A stretch of 64,000 bases of DNA from an uncultured Bacteroides sp. (GTDB lineage Bacteria; Bacteroidota; Bacteroidia; Bacteroidales; Bacteroidaceae): contig CAAFUN010000116.1 of the NCBI GenBank assembly GCA_900766195.1, forward strand, positions 1 to 64,000, read 5' to 3'. The notes beneath the pieces are model-generated. The model was not told where the DNA came from and did no database searches. It worked only from the letters and a program-made list of their open reading frames with translations. Both the position numbers and the translations under genes were made by a program. Positions 1 through 9,034 of the stretch are shown here, piece by piece (position 1 is the first letter of the stretch; every line of letters begins with the position of its first letter).

Positions 1-239
1 AACTTCACTGGGAAGAACGACTTGAGCTAAAGTCAGTAATGTGGAATCTTTCATATGCGAAAGTATAGATTCTGACTCTGAATTACAATAGTTAGCCCCA
101 ATGATTATCGGCTGAGCCAGTATGTTCTCAAAATGATAAAGCCTCTTAATTTTTTAATTTTGTTGTGACTTTGTTTCTATTCATGCTAAAAAGGACAGAT
201 GAATACATATAAAATGTCTTTAAAAAGAATGTTATTTTT
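1..239. other. left-edge region without a confident gene
   Basis: The minus strand stays open in one frame from roughly position 150 to the window edge but has no ATG before about position 55. The translated piece matches no family I recognise. It could be the start of a gene that continues leftwards or a decayed gene. No terminator or promoter stands out. Confidence 0.15.
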
Positions 240-998
240 TCATTTATCAAGCCATCTTTTCAGAAACGGTGCTTTCTCTCTGCTTACAACAATGTCATTT
301 AGAATATTACTTTTAAGAGTAATAGATAATTTTCCTTTATCTATATTCTTAATAGTCAAGATACTATTAATATTAATAATAAACTGCCGATTTGCTCTAA
401 AGAATAATTTAGGATCCAATTCTTCTTCCAATTCTTCTAAACTCTGTTGAATAATTTTCTCTCCCCCGTCTCTACAAACCAGCATGGTTATTTTCATTTC
501 CGAATAGATATAATCGACATCTTCAACCAAAACCATTTGATATCCATTTGTTTTGGGCAAAAGAAACCTTTTTCTATAAATAGGATTCTGCAGCCTGATT
601 AGTCGAATCAATTCATCTACACCCGAATTAAATTTCGATGGGTATCTTTCTACCTTATTCAACGCACATTCCAGTTCCTCTTTCTGTATGGGTTTTAATA
701 GATAATCTATACTATTTACCTTGAATGCACGAATAGCGTATTCATCATAACTAGTCGTGAATATAATCGGATAATCAACCTCTATTTTATCAAAAATATC
801 AAAAGAGATTCCGTCAGCCAAACGTATATCCATAAGGATCACATTGGGTTGTTCGCTTTGTGAGTCGCTAAACCAAGCAATACTCTCTTTTACAGTAGAT
901 AATATACCAATGATATCTATTACTGGTGATATTTCAAAAAGTATTCTTTGCAACCATGAAACATTGCGTTTTTCATCTTCTATAATCAGTACTTTCAT
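240..998 (-). CDS. LytTR-family DNA-binding response regulator
   Basis: Two-component response regulator of the LytR/AlgR type. The N-terminal receiver domain has the acidic pair in IIEDE, a phospho-acceptor Asp in ILMDIRL near residue 58, the TTS switch segment and the conserved Lys in LLKPIQ. The C-terminal half (about residues 150-252) is a LytTR DNA-binding domain ending LKRWLDK. I start at the ATG at 998; a TTG two codons upstream is possible. Upstream on the same strand only the tail of the partner histidine kinase survives, overlapping the regulator start, so this is now an orphan regulator. Its targets cannot be read from the sequence. Confidence 0.85.
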   Translation of the reverse strand: MKVLIIEDEKRNVSWLQRILFEISPVIDIIGILSTVKESIAWFSDSQSEQPNVILMDIRLADGISFDIFDKIEVDYPIIFTTSYDEYAIRAFKVNSIDYLLKPIQKEELECALNKVERYPSKFNSGVDELIRLIRLQNPIYRKRFLLPKTNGYQMVLVEDVDYIYSEMKITMLVCRDGGEKIIQQSLEELEEELDPKLFFRANRQFIININSILTIKNIDKGKLSITLKSNILNDIVVSREKAPFLKRWLDK

Positions 999-1161
999 TG
1001 TCAATTATATTAAAGTCAATTAACGTAAGCGTCACCTTAAACTGATGTTCATTCTCTTCAACTTTGGGTATAGCCACTTCGGACAAAAGTTTATATCTTT
1101 CTTTGAGATTCTGCAATTCTATTTTCGTAGAGGAACAAGAGGTTAGCTTAGAAATCCGTTG
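974..1161 (-). pseudogene. C-terminal remnant of a LytS-type sensor histidine kinase
   Basis: An open frame just upstream of the response regulator encodes a kinase tail including LQNLKERYKLL followed by a strand-rich end, as in the G-box region and C-terminus of LytS/His_kinase family sensors. It stops at 974-976, inside the regulator gene, the usual overlap of such pairs. The frame is closed by a stop at about 1162-1164 and nothing upstream resembles the sensor, dimerisation or N-box parts. I infer a deletion that removed most of the kinase. Confidence 0.6.
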
Positions 1162-1329
1162 CTAATTATGATGTACTACTAAACAAAACTATTTAAATTA
1201 GATTTGAAATAAGTATTGACGATAACGTATGTTTCTAAAGCAGGCAAATTCAGGATTGAAACATAAAAAAAAGAACCTGAATGGAACACGACTAACCAGA
1301 AATAATGAATAAATAGAATTGCAATGTTT

Positions 1330-2118
1330 CTAAAAGACCCAGGATATGGTTAAGCCCAAATTGCCATTACTATAGCAGGGGATAATCACAGATTGATTCT
1401 TTTTGCCTTTTTGATAAAATAAACGATGTAAATAAGGATAGCACCAGTATACAAATTTGGTGGACAGAATTCCAATCCCAGCTCCAGCAATAACATCGCT
1501 AAACCAATGTCTATTATTATAAATACGGGCCATTCCTACCAGCGTGGCCATGCTATAACCTCCTACACTGATCCAAACTGATTGATTTTTATATTCCTGA
1601 TGCAGGAATTCGGCAGCCACAAAGGCAGTGGCTGTATGACCGGAAGGGAAAGAATGGTGACTGCTTCCATCTGGACGTTCTCTAAAACTTATCTGTTTGC
1701 TTGAGTAGACAATACCAGACTCCAAAGCATTGCTAAGCGTATAAAGAATAAGCATATCAGATAACTTATGCGTACTCTTCATTCCTCCTAATTTCATCCC
1801 GAAGGCAGCGACTGCAGGAGAAAACTGAAGATAATTATCCCATTTTATATACCACATTTCGTTTTTATCAAGTAATTTGTTACGGATGGAATAATCCAGT
1901 TTTCTGAGCTTGTAGTTTCCTGTAGAAATAGCACCATAAGTAAGCATTGCTAACGGTACTACAAGCTTAAGTATTTTTTGTGTTTTATATTGGTCCTGAT
2001 CTATGCTAAGAGAATCAGTCTCTTGATACGAATAAATGGAATCAGTCTCTTGTGCATGTAATGAAAACCTGATTATCAACAAAAAAATTGTAATAGAAAA
2101 TGTTCTTTTACCCTTCAT
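1330..2118 (-). CDS. PAP2 superfamily phosphatase
   Basis: A 262-residue membrane or periplasmic phosphatase of the PAP2 family, which acts on lipid phosphates or undecaprenyl pyrophosphate. All three signature motifs are present: KQISFRERP (residues 141-149), PSGH (158-161) and R198-x5-H204-x3-D208. A signal sequence occupies residues 1-22 (ending HAQ) and further hydrophobic segments follow. The start codon lies about 18 bp from the end of an IS4-type relic, so the native promoter has probably been displaced. The substrate is not evident from sequence. Confidence 0.88.
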   Translation of the reverse strand: MKGKRTFSITIFLLIIRFSLHAQETDSIYSYQETDSLSIDQDQYKTQKILKLVVPLAMLTYGAISTGNYKLRKLDYSIRNKLLDKNEMWYIKWDNYLQFSPAVAAFGMKLGGMKSTHKLSDMLILYTLSNALESGIVYSSKQISFRERPDGSSHHSFPSGHTATAFVAAEFLHQEYKNQSVWISVGGYSMATLVGMARIYNNRHWFSDVIAGAGIGILSTKFVYWCYPYLHRLFYQKGKKNQSVIIPCYSNGNLGLTISWVF

Positions 2119-2135
2119 AATATACTATACCCCAT

Positions 2136-2671
2136 TAGTGTCCACTAAAAAACCGCAATAATTCTTTGAGATGATTGAGAGTTAGCTACTTGATGAACGT
2201 TATAGAGTCAACGGACTTGAGCTTGCACCTCTGCTAGGTATTAATAGCACTGCATATATTCAAAAGCAAATACGTTTGTGCTCAATTGGCTGTTTCTCTA
2301 GATAAGAGCCGCTCTATCTTGTCTAAAAGAATAGCGATGATAAACATGTAAAGTGTTTCACTTTTCAGTATCAACTCCTCTCATTAATATTTGGTCAATT
2401 ATCAAACAGTGAAAGCCCGTGCAATCTCATCATTGTACTGGAAGTACCTCATGAGAAGTTTCATCATTTGTGACCCGACAAGCATATTACTCGAAGAATC
2501 TAGCTAAAGCGAATCAAAATCGCGTCCTGCAAATCCTTCCTATCTCACTTACGGATAAACTCCCTCGATAGCCCCTATTCAACAAAGCTAATTTCAAAAA
2601 TGACAAAGAACGAAACGGTTCTTGTGAACCAGATTTATTTAATCTTTATATGTCCACTTTTTTAGTAGACA
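2136..2671 (+). mobile_element. IS4-family (DUF4372-type) insertion sequence relic
   Basis: Imperfect terminal inverted repeats bound the region: TGTCCACTAAAAAA near 2139-2152 and its near complement TTTTTTAGTAGACA at 2658-2671 (one mismatch). Between them are pieces of a transposase. The element is about 536 bp, much shorter than an intact one, so most of the transposase is deleted. I cannot identify a target-site duplication. Confidence 0.65.
2256..2650 (+). pseudogene. degenerate IS4/DUF4372 transposase
   Basis: Frame-by-frame translation gives recognisable pieces in order: an N-terminal SKYVCAQL segment near 2265, KHVKCFTFQYQLLSLIFGQL continuing into a LEVPHEKFHHL segment (about 2343-2470), then LAKANQNR joined directly to a C-terminal ISLTDK...LFNKANFKNDKE segment (about 2505-2645). 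Several frameshifts and in-frame stops separate them. The catalytic centre is missing between LAKANQNR and ISLTDK, consistent with an internal deletion. It is not functional. Confidence 0.6.
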
Positions 2672-3527
2672 GCAGTGAAGCTGTTTTTATATTCATTTAT
2701 ATACCAAATCTCATTACCTATCAGATGAATCTTATTAAAAGGAATATTTCTCACATCGTGATAAAGTAATTGTTAGATTCAGACATACATTTGATTTAAT
2801 CTATCCTATTATCACGTCGAAAATAACAGAGATATTTGCTGGTTCTTTATAACAGCAAAGTATCATTGAAATTTTGTTTTTCTTCTCCATCTTTGATTAA
2901 GCTGAAAACCCATAAATGCATGTATATATCCTTATTTTGCACAAAGATAAATGCCACTCTTGATATTTTTATACGCCAATACATTGACTTTACCAAAGCA
3001 GTAAAAACAATGATTTAAGCATCAAATAAAAGAACTGAAACATTGCTATTATTTAGAGATAGATAATAAGAAGACAAGAGTGTCTTAAAATGAATAAATA
3101 GAAGATTAAAAACTTAGCTAAAATAGTTCTCTTTTGTTCATTTACAATCAGCAAAACTTCGTTTTACAGCTGTAAACCGTACAGTTTACATATGTCAACC
3201 GGAGAGCCCACAATTGGCAACCGTGCAGCACTCAACTGCGATCCGAAGTTTTATTAACGGCTATAGGATATAATGAATGATGTAAATGGACATTTAGTAA
3301 GAGGAAAATACCTTTTCTCATGCTTACATGGCCGAGGAGAAAGAAGGAGAGAGAAACAATTGATAAGATTATCATGACAGTAGAGTGCATTTTTGTACAA
3401 CTTGCCCAATATATTGGTAGAAAGCAGCTCTTTTTTCACCTGATCGGGCAAGGTTTGTAAAAAGAGCATTTATACACTATAAATAAGGATATTACAAGAG
3501 AAAACATGCACAAAAAGAAGAAAATCA
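2672..3527. other. gene-poor intergenic stretch
   Basis: About 850 bp without a convincing gene. Short open frames at 2836-3018 (+) and 3254-3469 (-) have no recognisable domain or start signal. The stretch lies between the IS relic and a palindromic repeat and is probably decayed DNA. Confidence 0.5.
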
Positions 3528-3630
3528 AGTGACGGCAAACAGTTGCCGTCACTTTGCCATCACTGTTACCGTCACGAGATAACCATCTAGGTCATAATAG
3601 TTTATAATGAGAAAGTGACGGTGACGGCAA
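3528..3630. repeat. GTGACGG inverted/direct repeat element
   Basis: AGTGACGGCAA (3528-3538) and TTGCCGTCACT (3543-3553) form a perfect 11-bp stem with a 4-nt loop. An inverted copy of the core lies at 3566-3576, and a tandem GTGACGGTGACGGCAA follows at 3615-3630. The arms of this roughly 100-bp element are made of repeated GTGACGG units, the style of small non-coding palindromic repeats in Bacteroidetes. Confidence 0.6.
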
Positions 3631-3685
3631 AATTGCAAAAAAACTCCCAGTAGTTGTTACCTTGAGATGATTCAGTAATATATAG

Positions 3686-3720
3686 AAAAAGCCGTGCTAG
3701 GATAACTGCACGGCTTCTTT
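3686..3720 (-). terminator. terminator downstream of the LruC lipoprotein gene
   Basis: The stem AGCCGTGC (3690-3697) / GCACGGCT (3708-3715) is followed on the minus strand by a run of T. It lies about 20 bp past the stop codon at 3738. Confidence 0.75.
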
Positions 3721-3737
3721 TATTTTATTAGCTCTTC

Positions 3738-5738
3738 TTATTGTTTGGATGTGCGATAATACAAATACCAATCATTATTAGTAGTTCCCTTAGACTCTAC
3801 CCATTTATTAAAATCAGGGTACTCCTTATCTATGCTAATCTTTTCGACAGCTGGAATAAAGATGCTCCCTTCTCCAGAACTCTTGCCCGGTATCATAATA
3901 GCAAACGGATATTTACCTCCTTTATTGATATAATATGCATCATCCTCATGACCTATCTGTGCAGGATTAGCCTTAGTTGTAGCCTTTGCTTTAGGCAAAT
4001 GAACTTCAGTGCGATAGTTAGCTCCTGCAGCATAATTAACAATGATAAATGGATTCAAATCAGTTTTTAAATTAGCCTTCAAAAGAGAGCCTTTATCAAA
4101 CGTACGTGTCACAACAAGCGGTTGGTCTTTTGAAGTTCTTACATCCGGAGCAAGAATGACAGATGATGTTTCTTTCTCATCTACAGCCGAAGTCGGCAGC
4201 TTAATTGTCCCTCGTTGACTTGCATCATACTGTATCGCAAAAGCATTTGCTAATACAGCAGCACCCTCTTTTTGAATTGGAGTAAATGAATCTTTTACCT
4301 CTGCCACATAATTATTAACTATACTAACTTCACGTTTATGCTCTATTATGACATCATTCAAGTCATAATCTCCTCCTTGAGGCCAAATATCTTCATACGC
4401 AAAAGTACGATAAGTTGTTTCGGTTGTCTTAATCTCTGGTTCTACCGGATCAATAACAGGACGATCAGGGTCCTGAATGGCCTCATTAGGATTGGAGTCG
4501 ATGCAGAACAATACGTCTTCATAACTCTTATCTGCTCCATCTTCTACTCCATAAACTACAGTACCATTACTTGTTGAAAGAGAAATGAAACGAGCTTTCT
4601 CACCTGCATACATCTCATTCCACTCCATATCAGAATAGATAAAAGTCTTTGATGAATCTATTTTTTTATCTGAAATATTGTAACCATCAGGAATAAGAAA
4701 ATAGCCTATTGTATAACCCGCAGGAAACTTCGTCGATAACTTTCCATTCTCATCTTCATAGAGCAGTTGAAATTTTGTATTAATACTCATTGGAGCATTT
4801 TCCGGATTATAACTACTCAAAAAACGCCAATCCGTATAAGGCTGGTTGTCGGGAATAGATGCGTTAGGAATAATGACAAACTTCTTCATACTCTTAGGAT
4901 TAGTAGGAGCCTCACCCGTCTTATAATAATAATAACCTAAAGTAGACTGATACAAACCGCTCTCCGTCAAAAATGTAAGATATAGTTCTGCATCAGTAAT
5001 AGTAACGGTTTGCCCTTTGTCATTTATATAAGCTTTGACAATAGTAGTATTGACGTGTTTGGTATCTTGTACCAAATTTTTATTATCTAAATTCCCGGGT
5101 TTATCACTCTTTCCTTTCCATAAAGAATATTGCACATTTCTTATAAATGTTCCTGTCAAACTACCTTTAGAGACAATACCATTTACATCATTTATCTTTC
5201 CATATGAAGCATCCCATTTAACTATGGAGTAAACATTTTTATCCTTATCAACCAAAACTGAGCTTAAATTAGAATTGGCACGGGTCACTGCATTAGTACG
5301 AGCAACAGCCTTCTCCTCTTTTTTACTGATTGTCACCTTTCCATTTTCAACAATACCCTCCATACACATGGGAGCACCCCATGAAGGAGAATAGATATAA
5401 ACTTTTTTAGTAGACTTAGGAAGTTCAACTTGACCTTTAAAAAGCCCATCCTCATTCATAAAAATCTTATAAACAGGTTCACCCTTTATTGTATAAGAAC
5501 CATCCTCATTAAATATCATAGGAATTTCTGTAAATATATTCAAAAGAGAATAACCCGCCAATTTTCCATAGTCAATATTAAAATCAACACGCGCAGTAGT
5601 AGCGAAATCGAAATATTCATTTTCCGGTTTCAGTTCAGTTTTTCCATGATCAGGATTATACACATCTTTATCGGTGCATCCATTCAATGCTCCAAAGCAA
5701 ATTACCAACACAATAATTGGAAAATACTTTTTTATCAT
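3738..5738 (-). CDS. LruC domain-containing lipoprotein
   Basis: A 666-residue predicted surface or periplasmic lipoprotein. The signal peptide ends in a lipobox (GALNGC, Cys21). The C-terminal third begins near residue 440 with FAYEDIWPQGGDYDLNDVII, the acidic signature of the LruC domain seen in many Bacteroides lipoproteins. The middle carries a long hydrophilic region rich in Thr, Lys and Asp. The gene stands alone with its own promoter-like box (TATATTTG, minus, 5767-5774) and terminator. The domain has no assigned enzymatic role, so function is unknown; cell-surface adhesion or matrix roles have been suggested for similar proteins. Confidence 0.8.
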   Translation of the reverse strand: MIKKYFPIIVLVICFGALNGCTDKDVYNPDHGKTELKPENEYFDFATTARVDFNIDYGKLAGYSLLNIFTEIPMIFNEDGSYTIKGEPVYKIFMNEDGLFKGQVELPKSTKKVYIYSPSWGAPMCMEGIVENGKVTISKKEEKAVARTNAVTRANSNLSSVLVDKDKNVYSIVKWDASYGKINDVNGIVSKGSLTGTFIRNVQYSLWKGKSDKPGNLDNKNLVQDTKHVNTTIVKAYINDKGQTVTITDAELYLTFLTESGLYQSTLGYYYYKTGEAPTNPKSMKKFVIIPNASIPDNQPYTDWRFLSSYNPENAPMSINTKFQLLYEDENGKLSTKFPAGYTIGYFLIPDGYNISDKKIDSSKTFIYSDMEWNEMYAGEKARFISLSTSNGTVVYGVEDGADKSYEDVLFCIDSNPNEAIQDPDRPVIDPVEPEIKTTETTYRTFAYEDIWPQGGDYDLNDVIIEHKREVSIVNNYVAEVKDSFTPIQKEGAAVLANAFAIQYDASQRGTIKLPTSAVDEKETSSVILAPDVRTSKDQPLVVTRTFDKGSLLKANLKTDLNPFIIVNYAAGANYRTEVHLPKAKATTKANPAQIGHEDDAYYINKGGKYPFAIMIPGKSSGEGSIFIPAVEKISIDKEYPDFNKWVESKGTTNNDWYLYYRTSKQ

Positions 5739-5766
5739 AAATTTAGATTTAGTTTCAATTATGTTA

Positions 5767-5774
5767 CAAATATA
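5767..5774 (-). promoter_or_regulatory. -7 box for the LruC lipoprotein gene
   Basis: TATATTTG on the minus strand matches the Bacteroides TAnnTTTG box about 30 bp upstream of the start. No clear -33 element is seen. Confidence 0.4.
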
Positions 5775-5989
5775 TATTATACTCTCTTACTTATCAATAC
5801 TATACAAATAAATTTGCTTTAACAGCATGAGAACAAACAAATTTGATAATAAAATTGTTTGTTTGCCGCAAACATAAAAAAAAGATTATGACTATAAGAA
5901 AGATAAAGATTGGATATACAGACTACGAAAACAAGCCAGATAATGTGCAGATAAGGAGAACTAGTCTATTTATTTTCTAATTTCGTATA

Positions 5990-6946
5990 TCATAACTCTT
6001 GTATTGGTTCAACACTATATCCTAAATTTCTTAATTGGTTTATTAAACCGGTTTTTCCTATTAAATGTGCAACTCCTACTGCGATGAAAGATGGTTTATT
6101 TTTAATTAAGATGGGTATTTTTTTCATCCATCTATTATTTCTATTATTGCCCATTAAGGCAACTTCTTGTTCTACATACGCATCTTTCGAAATATATTTT
6201 TTTTGCTTTTCAATAAGTTCTTCTATTTTTTTGAGATTTTGTAGCTTATAGTATTTATCCATACCGTCTTTATAACTTATTATTCTTTCCAAAGTTTCTT
6301 TTTTCTGAAACTCATTATTAAAGAAATCTTCATCTTTCAATAGTTCCATCAGTTTTTTGAGATCTATGGATATAGGCATACGATTAAAAAAGGCGTCTTT
6401 TTCCTCGTCCAATCCAATAATATTATATTTTTCACCTTTTGCTTCATTTTCAATATATTTGTCAATAAAACTATTACATAAGGGACGATCTGGAGTGATT
6501 CCGGCTTCAGTATAAAGTTGATTTATCACTTGTCCTTGAATTAAAAAAATCAAAACTGAAGGTTTTACATTTTTAAGTTCATTTGCTCCATTTTTACCAA
6601 AAAAGACTTCCATCTTTTCATTTAATAGTATTAAATCCTCTTTTGAAAGTAGGTTTTCATAAGTGCTATCTATTGGCATATAAGAGGAATTTTGGACATA
6701 TTTGCCATATTCTTCACTAACTGACTCGATTAATAATTGTTCGACTGAATTAAATGCATTACGAAATCCAACAATACTATCTAAAAAAGTACTACATACA
6801 TTATGAGAAGTTCCTAATAAATAAGAAGGTTCTTCAATGCCCATCCCTGTTATTTTCCAAAGTAGCCCTCCTTTGTTAAGATTGCCTGCCAGTAAAATCG
6901 AATAATATGACAAAATCATTATAATTAATATGTATATCCTTTTCAT
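5990..6946 (-). CDS. TraB/GumN family protein
   Basis: A 318-residue protein with an N-terminal signal segment (residues 1-21) and the TraB/GumN fold. The N-terminal motif LLGTSHN and the C-terminal motif VGVAHLIGKTGLINQL carry the conserved Gly-His pairs thought to bind metal in this erythromycin-esterase/TIKI-like superfamily. Members have been proposed to be metal-dependent proteases. The length is normal for the family. It is a single gene with no operon partner; the next genes on either side are over 200 bp away. The substrate is unknown. Confidence 0.8.
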   Translation of the reverse strand: MKRIYILIIMILSYYSILLAGNLNKGGLLWKITGMGIEEPSYLLGTSHNVCSTFLDSIVGFRNAFNSVEQLLIESVSEEYGKYVQNSSYMPIDSTYENLLSKEDLILLNEKMEVFFGKNGANELKNVKPSVLIFLIQGQVINQLYTEAGITPDRPLCNSFIDKYIENEAKGEKYNIIGLDEEKDAFFNRMPISIDLKKLMELLKDEDFFNNEFQKKETLERIISYKDGMDKYYKLQNLKKIEELIEKQKKYISKDAYVEQEVALMGNNRNNRWMKKIPILIKNKPSFIAVGVAHLIGKTGLINQLRNLGYSVEPIQEL

Positions 6947-7116
6947 GTTTTTATATGTATTTATAAATAATTTTCCCGAAACGATTTTGTTTGTGAAAAG
7001 TTTTTTTTCTAAAAAGGGAATATAATTTTCTGCAAACTAAAAACGGACACAACATAAATAAGAGAAGATATATCACCTATTATATATCTCAAAATAATAG
7101 TTATTTTTGTAAGTGC

Positions 7117-7140
7117 CTTCCATGCTCGCTTGCATGGAAG
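7117..7140. repeat. short hairpin CTTCCATGC / GCATGGAAG
   Basis: A perfect 9-bp inverted repeat with a 6-nt loop lies just after a plus-strand TATTTTTG box (7102-7109). It is followed on the plus strand by GGCTTTTAC, so it could be a weak terminator. Its role is unclear. Confidence 0.35.
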
Positions 7141-7168
7141 GGCTTTTACAAACAAACAAAATAAACAT

Positions 7169-7200
7169 GCCGTACAGCGATATCACATCGCCAATACGGC
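7169..7200 (-). terminator. hairpin after the small membrane protein gene
   Basis: The arms GCCGTACAGCGAT (7169-7181) and ATCGCCAATACGGC (7187-7200) pair with small bulges and lie within 10 bp of the stop codon at 7209. The minus-strand sequence after the stem is T-rich but not a clean run. Confidence 0.5.
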
Positions 7201-7208
7201 AATTTCTT

Positions 7209-7325
7209 TTAACCCACTTCTTTACCCCAAAGATCTACATCTGTAGGAGCATGTCGCAATATGACAGCCATCACGATGTAAAATATGATAAGAAAGGCAA
7301 AGTAAATCATTAAACTAATTATCAT
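7209..7325 (-). CDS. small single-pass membrane protein (38 aa)
   Basis: A short ORF starting ATG at 7325 (a second ATG at 7310 is possible) encodes about 38 residues. One hydrophobic helix (IYFAFLIIFYIVMAVIL) is followed by a charged tail ending DLWGKEVG. Support beyond length is contextual: a good Bacteroides-type promoter lies 70-110 bp upstream and a hairpin sits right after the stop. The size and layout resemble accessory subunits of membrane complexes such as CydX or KdpF, but it matches none of them in sequence. Function unknown. Confidence 0.55.
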   Translation of the reverse strand: MIISLMIYFAFLIIFYIVMAVILRHAPTDVDLWGKEVG

Positions 7326-7399
7326 TTTTCTTATCTTTTAAATTTAAAAACATTTTATTATCCACTCTATTAAGGATATCATCATATATTGCGTAAAAA

Positions 7400-7432
7400 C
7401 AAAGCTATTCATTTTTACTCCAATATATCAAA
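7400..7432 (-). promoter_or_regulatory. promoter of the 38-aa membrane protein gene
   Basis: On the minus strand TTTG (7429-7432) is followed after 21 nt by TAGCTTTG (7400-7407), matching both the -33 and -7 boxes of the Bacteroides primary sigma factor. Confidence 0.6.
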
Positions 7433-7920
7433 AAACTATTTTTGCTTCGAAGTTCTGCAACGACAGTAACTTTTTGCAATATATAATTGAAGTTCAGTTT
7501 ATAGTGCTAGCAGTATATTATACTCCATTAAATCAATAATAATCCATTCTATAAATGAAAATACTACTCTTTTCTTTAATAAATTCAATAAATGAATCTT
7601 ACGTCAATGGACAGTATAATCAACTACTTTGCCATTATAAACAACAAAAGAGCAAAAAGTTTCATTAAATCTTCTATAATAAGAAAAAAAGAGAGCAAAA
7701 AGAGAACACAAATAGTGACATAACGACCATAACAGTAAGCCCGCACTATCAAAAAGCAAGGTAAACTGCTAAACTAGACAGAAAAACAAATCGTTGAAGC
7801 GGTATGAGTAAATTTCTGCTTGCAAGTGTATTTATAGAATTTTAAGATACTAGAACGAAATGATAGCAAGCTTCCGCAAAGATAATACTCATCATCGTGC
7901 CTCAATTCGCAGAATAATGC
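7433..7920. other. AT-rich intergenic stretch
   Basis: About 490 bp with no convincing gene. A minus-strand TATCTTTG box (7877-7884) could start an unannotated leftward transcript, but no terminator or ORF supports it. Confidence 0.4.
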
Positions 7921-7928
7921 TATTTTTG
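7921..7928 (+). promoter_or_regulatory. -7 box for the duplicated 2TM/PH-like gene
   Basis: TATTTTTG matches TAnnTTTG about 57 bp upstream of the start codon. Confidence 0.4.
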
Positions 7929-7984
7929 CGTAATCTTAAAAACTGGATTAAAAACACAAACAACAAAATAACTAGGAAGAAATA

Positions 7985-8944
7985 ATGAGAGATATAAAAA
8001 TTAAAAGAAGTTATCTAAAAATAGATCAACTTGCTTATGTCAGTTCGTTTATTTGCTTCACCATAGGGTGTTTGCAAATAGCATTGGCTTGCAGTTGGCC
8101 GCTAGAACTTTTAGAGTATATCATTCTTCTTTTCACTGCTATTACACTTATTGGTTGTTCAGCATATTCCTTAATTAATGCTTTACGCAATTCTCCTAGC
8201 GTGCTTTTCAATGAAGACATACTAATGGTACGAGAGGATATATATTACTGGAAAGATTTCGCGAGTGTCTCATTTAACGGTCAGAAACCATGTAAATGCA
8301 TATTCCGATATTCAATGGAAGGAATGACTATTCAGTTTGCTGACAATAAAAAAGTAATTCTGTTTGATTATGCTTATTCCAACTTATGGATACTTAAATT
8401 ATTTATCAAACAGGTAATTGTTGAAAAGAACAAAGAAATGAAATTGCCTCAACCTCATATAAACCATGAAGAATTAGAAAACGAACACTTTGTTGCTTAT
8501 AAGGGAAATGCTATATTCTCTACTAAGGGCATATTCTATTGGTGTATAATAGCAGTGCTTACATTTCTTTATGTGCAATTTTATCAGACCCTTCATCTTT
8601 CAAACTATATAACTGAAGGAATGGCTATCTTAATTGGAATGACTCTATTTGTACTCATATTAATTACGGCTCTTACTATTACCATGAATTATTTTTTGTT
8701 ATCGGACAGATATCTTCTAATAAGGAATCATATTCTTTTTTGGCGAAAAGATATCTATGCTATTAAAGATATTTGCGAAGCTACAATTGAAAATGGTTTT
8801 AAGAAGAATAAGAAATTCAGCTTAAGATTGATATCCAACAACTTCAAATATCGTTTTTATCCGGCTTGGACACTGTCTCAAAAGACATGGCAGTCATTCT
8901 CCAATGACCTAAGAAGACGAGATATAAAAGTGAGAAATGAATAA
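7985..8944 (+). CDS. membrane protein with two 2TM plus PH-like repeats
   Basis: A 319-residue protein I cannot assign to a named family. It is built as two similar halves. Each has two adjacent transmembrane helices (about residues 15-35 and 42-65, then 178-198 and 208-232) followed by a strand-rich cytoplasmic segment of about 85 residues. The first segment begins FNEDILMVREDIYYWKDF and the second LLSDRYLLIRNHILFWRKDI. The shared pattern of 'D-x-L-x-hydrophobic-R...(F/Y)W(K/R)(K/D)' suggests an internal duplication and a bacterial PH-like fold. It is monocistronic, with a TATTTTTG box upstream and a strong shared terminator downstream. Confidence 0.7.
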   Translation: MRDIKIKRSYLKIDQLAYVSSFICFTIGCLQIALACSWPLELLEYIILLFTAITLIGCSAYSLINALRNSPSVLFNEDILMVREDIYYWKDFASVSFNGQKPCKCIFRYSMEGMTIQFADNKKVILFDYAYSNLWILKLFIKQVIVEKNKEMKLPQPHINHEELENEHFVAYKGNAIFSTKGIFYWCIIAVLTFLYVQFYQTLHLSNYITEGMAILIGMTLFVLILITALTITMNYFLLSDRYLLIRNHILFWRKDIYAIKDICEATIENGFKKNKKFSLRLISNNFKYRFYPAWTLSQKTWQSFSNDLRRRDIKVRNE

Positions 8945-8949
8945 TTAAT

Positions 8950-8995
8950 AAAAAGGAATCGCCTCTCTGCAACTGCAAAGAGGCGATTCCTTTTT
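8950..8995. terminator. bidirectional terminator
   Basis: A perfect 17-bp stem (8950-8966 with 8979-8995) has A-run and T-run flanks on both strands. It lies between the convergent genes ending at 8944 and 9035 and serves both. Confidence 0.9.
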
Positions 8996-9034
8996 ATCTT
9001 GCTTAAGAATGATGAGACATTCTCATAAGTCATC

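Noticed and set aside
2836..3469. Short ORFs as genes in the 2.7-3.5 kb region
   Set aside because: No family similarity, promoter, hydrophobic pattern or conserved context.
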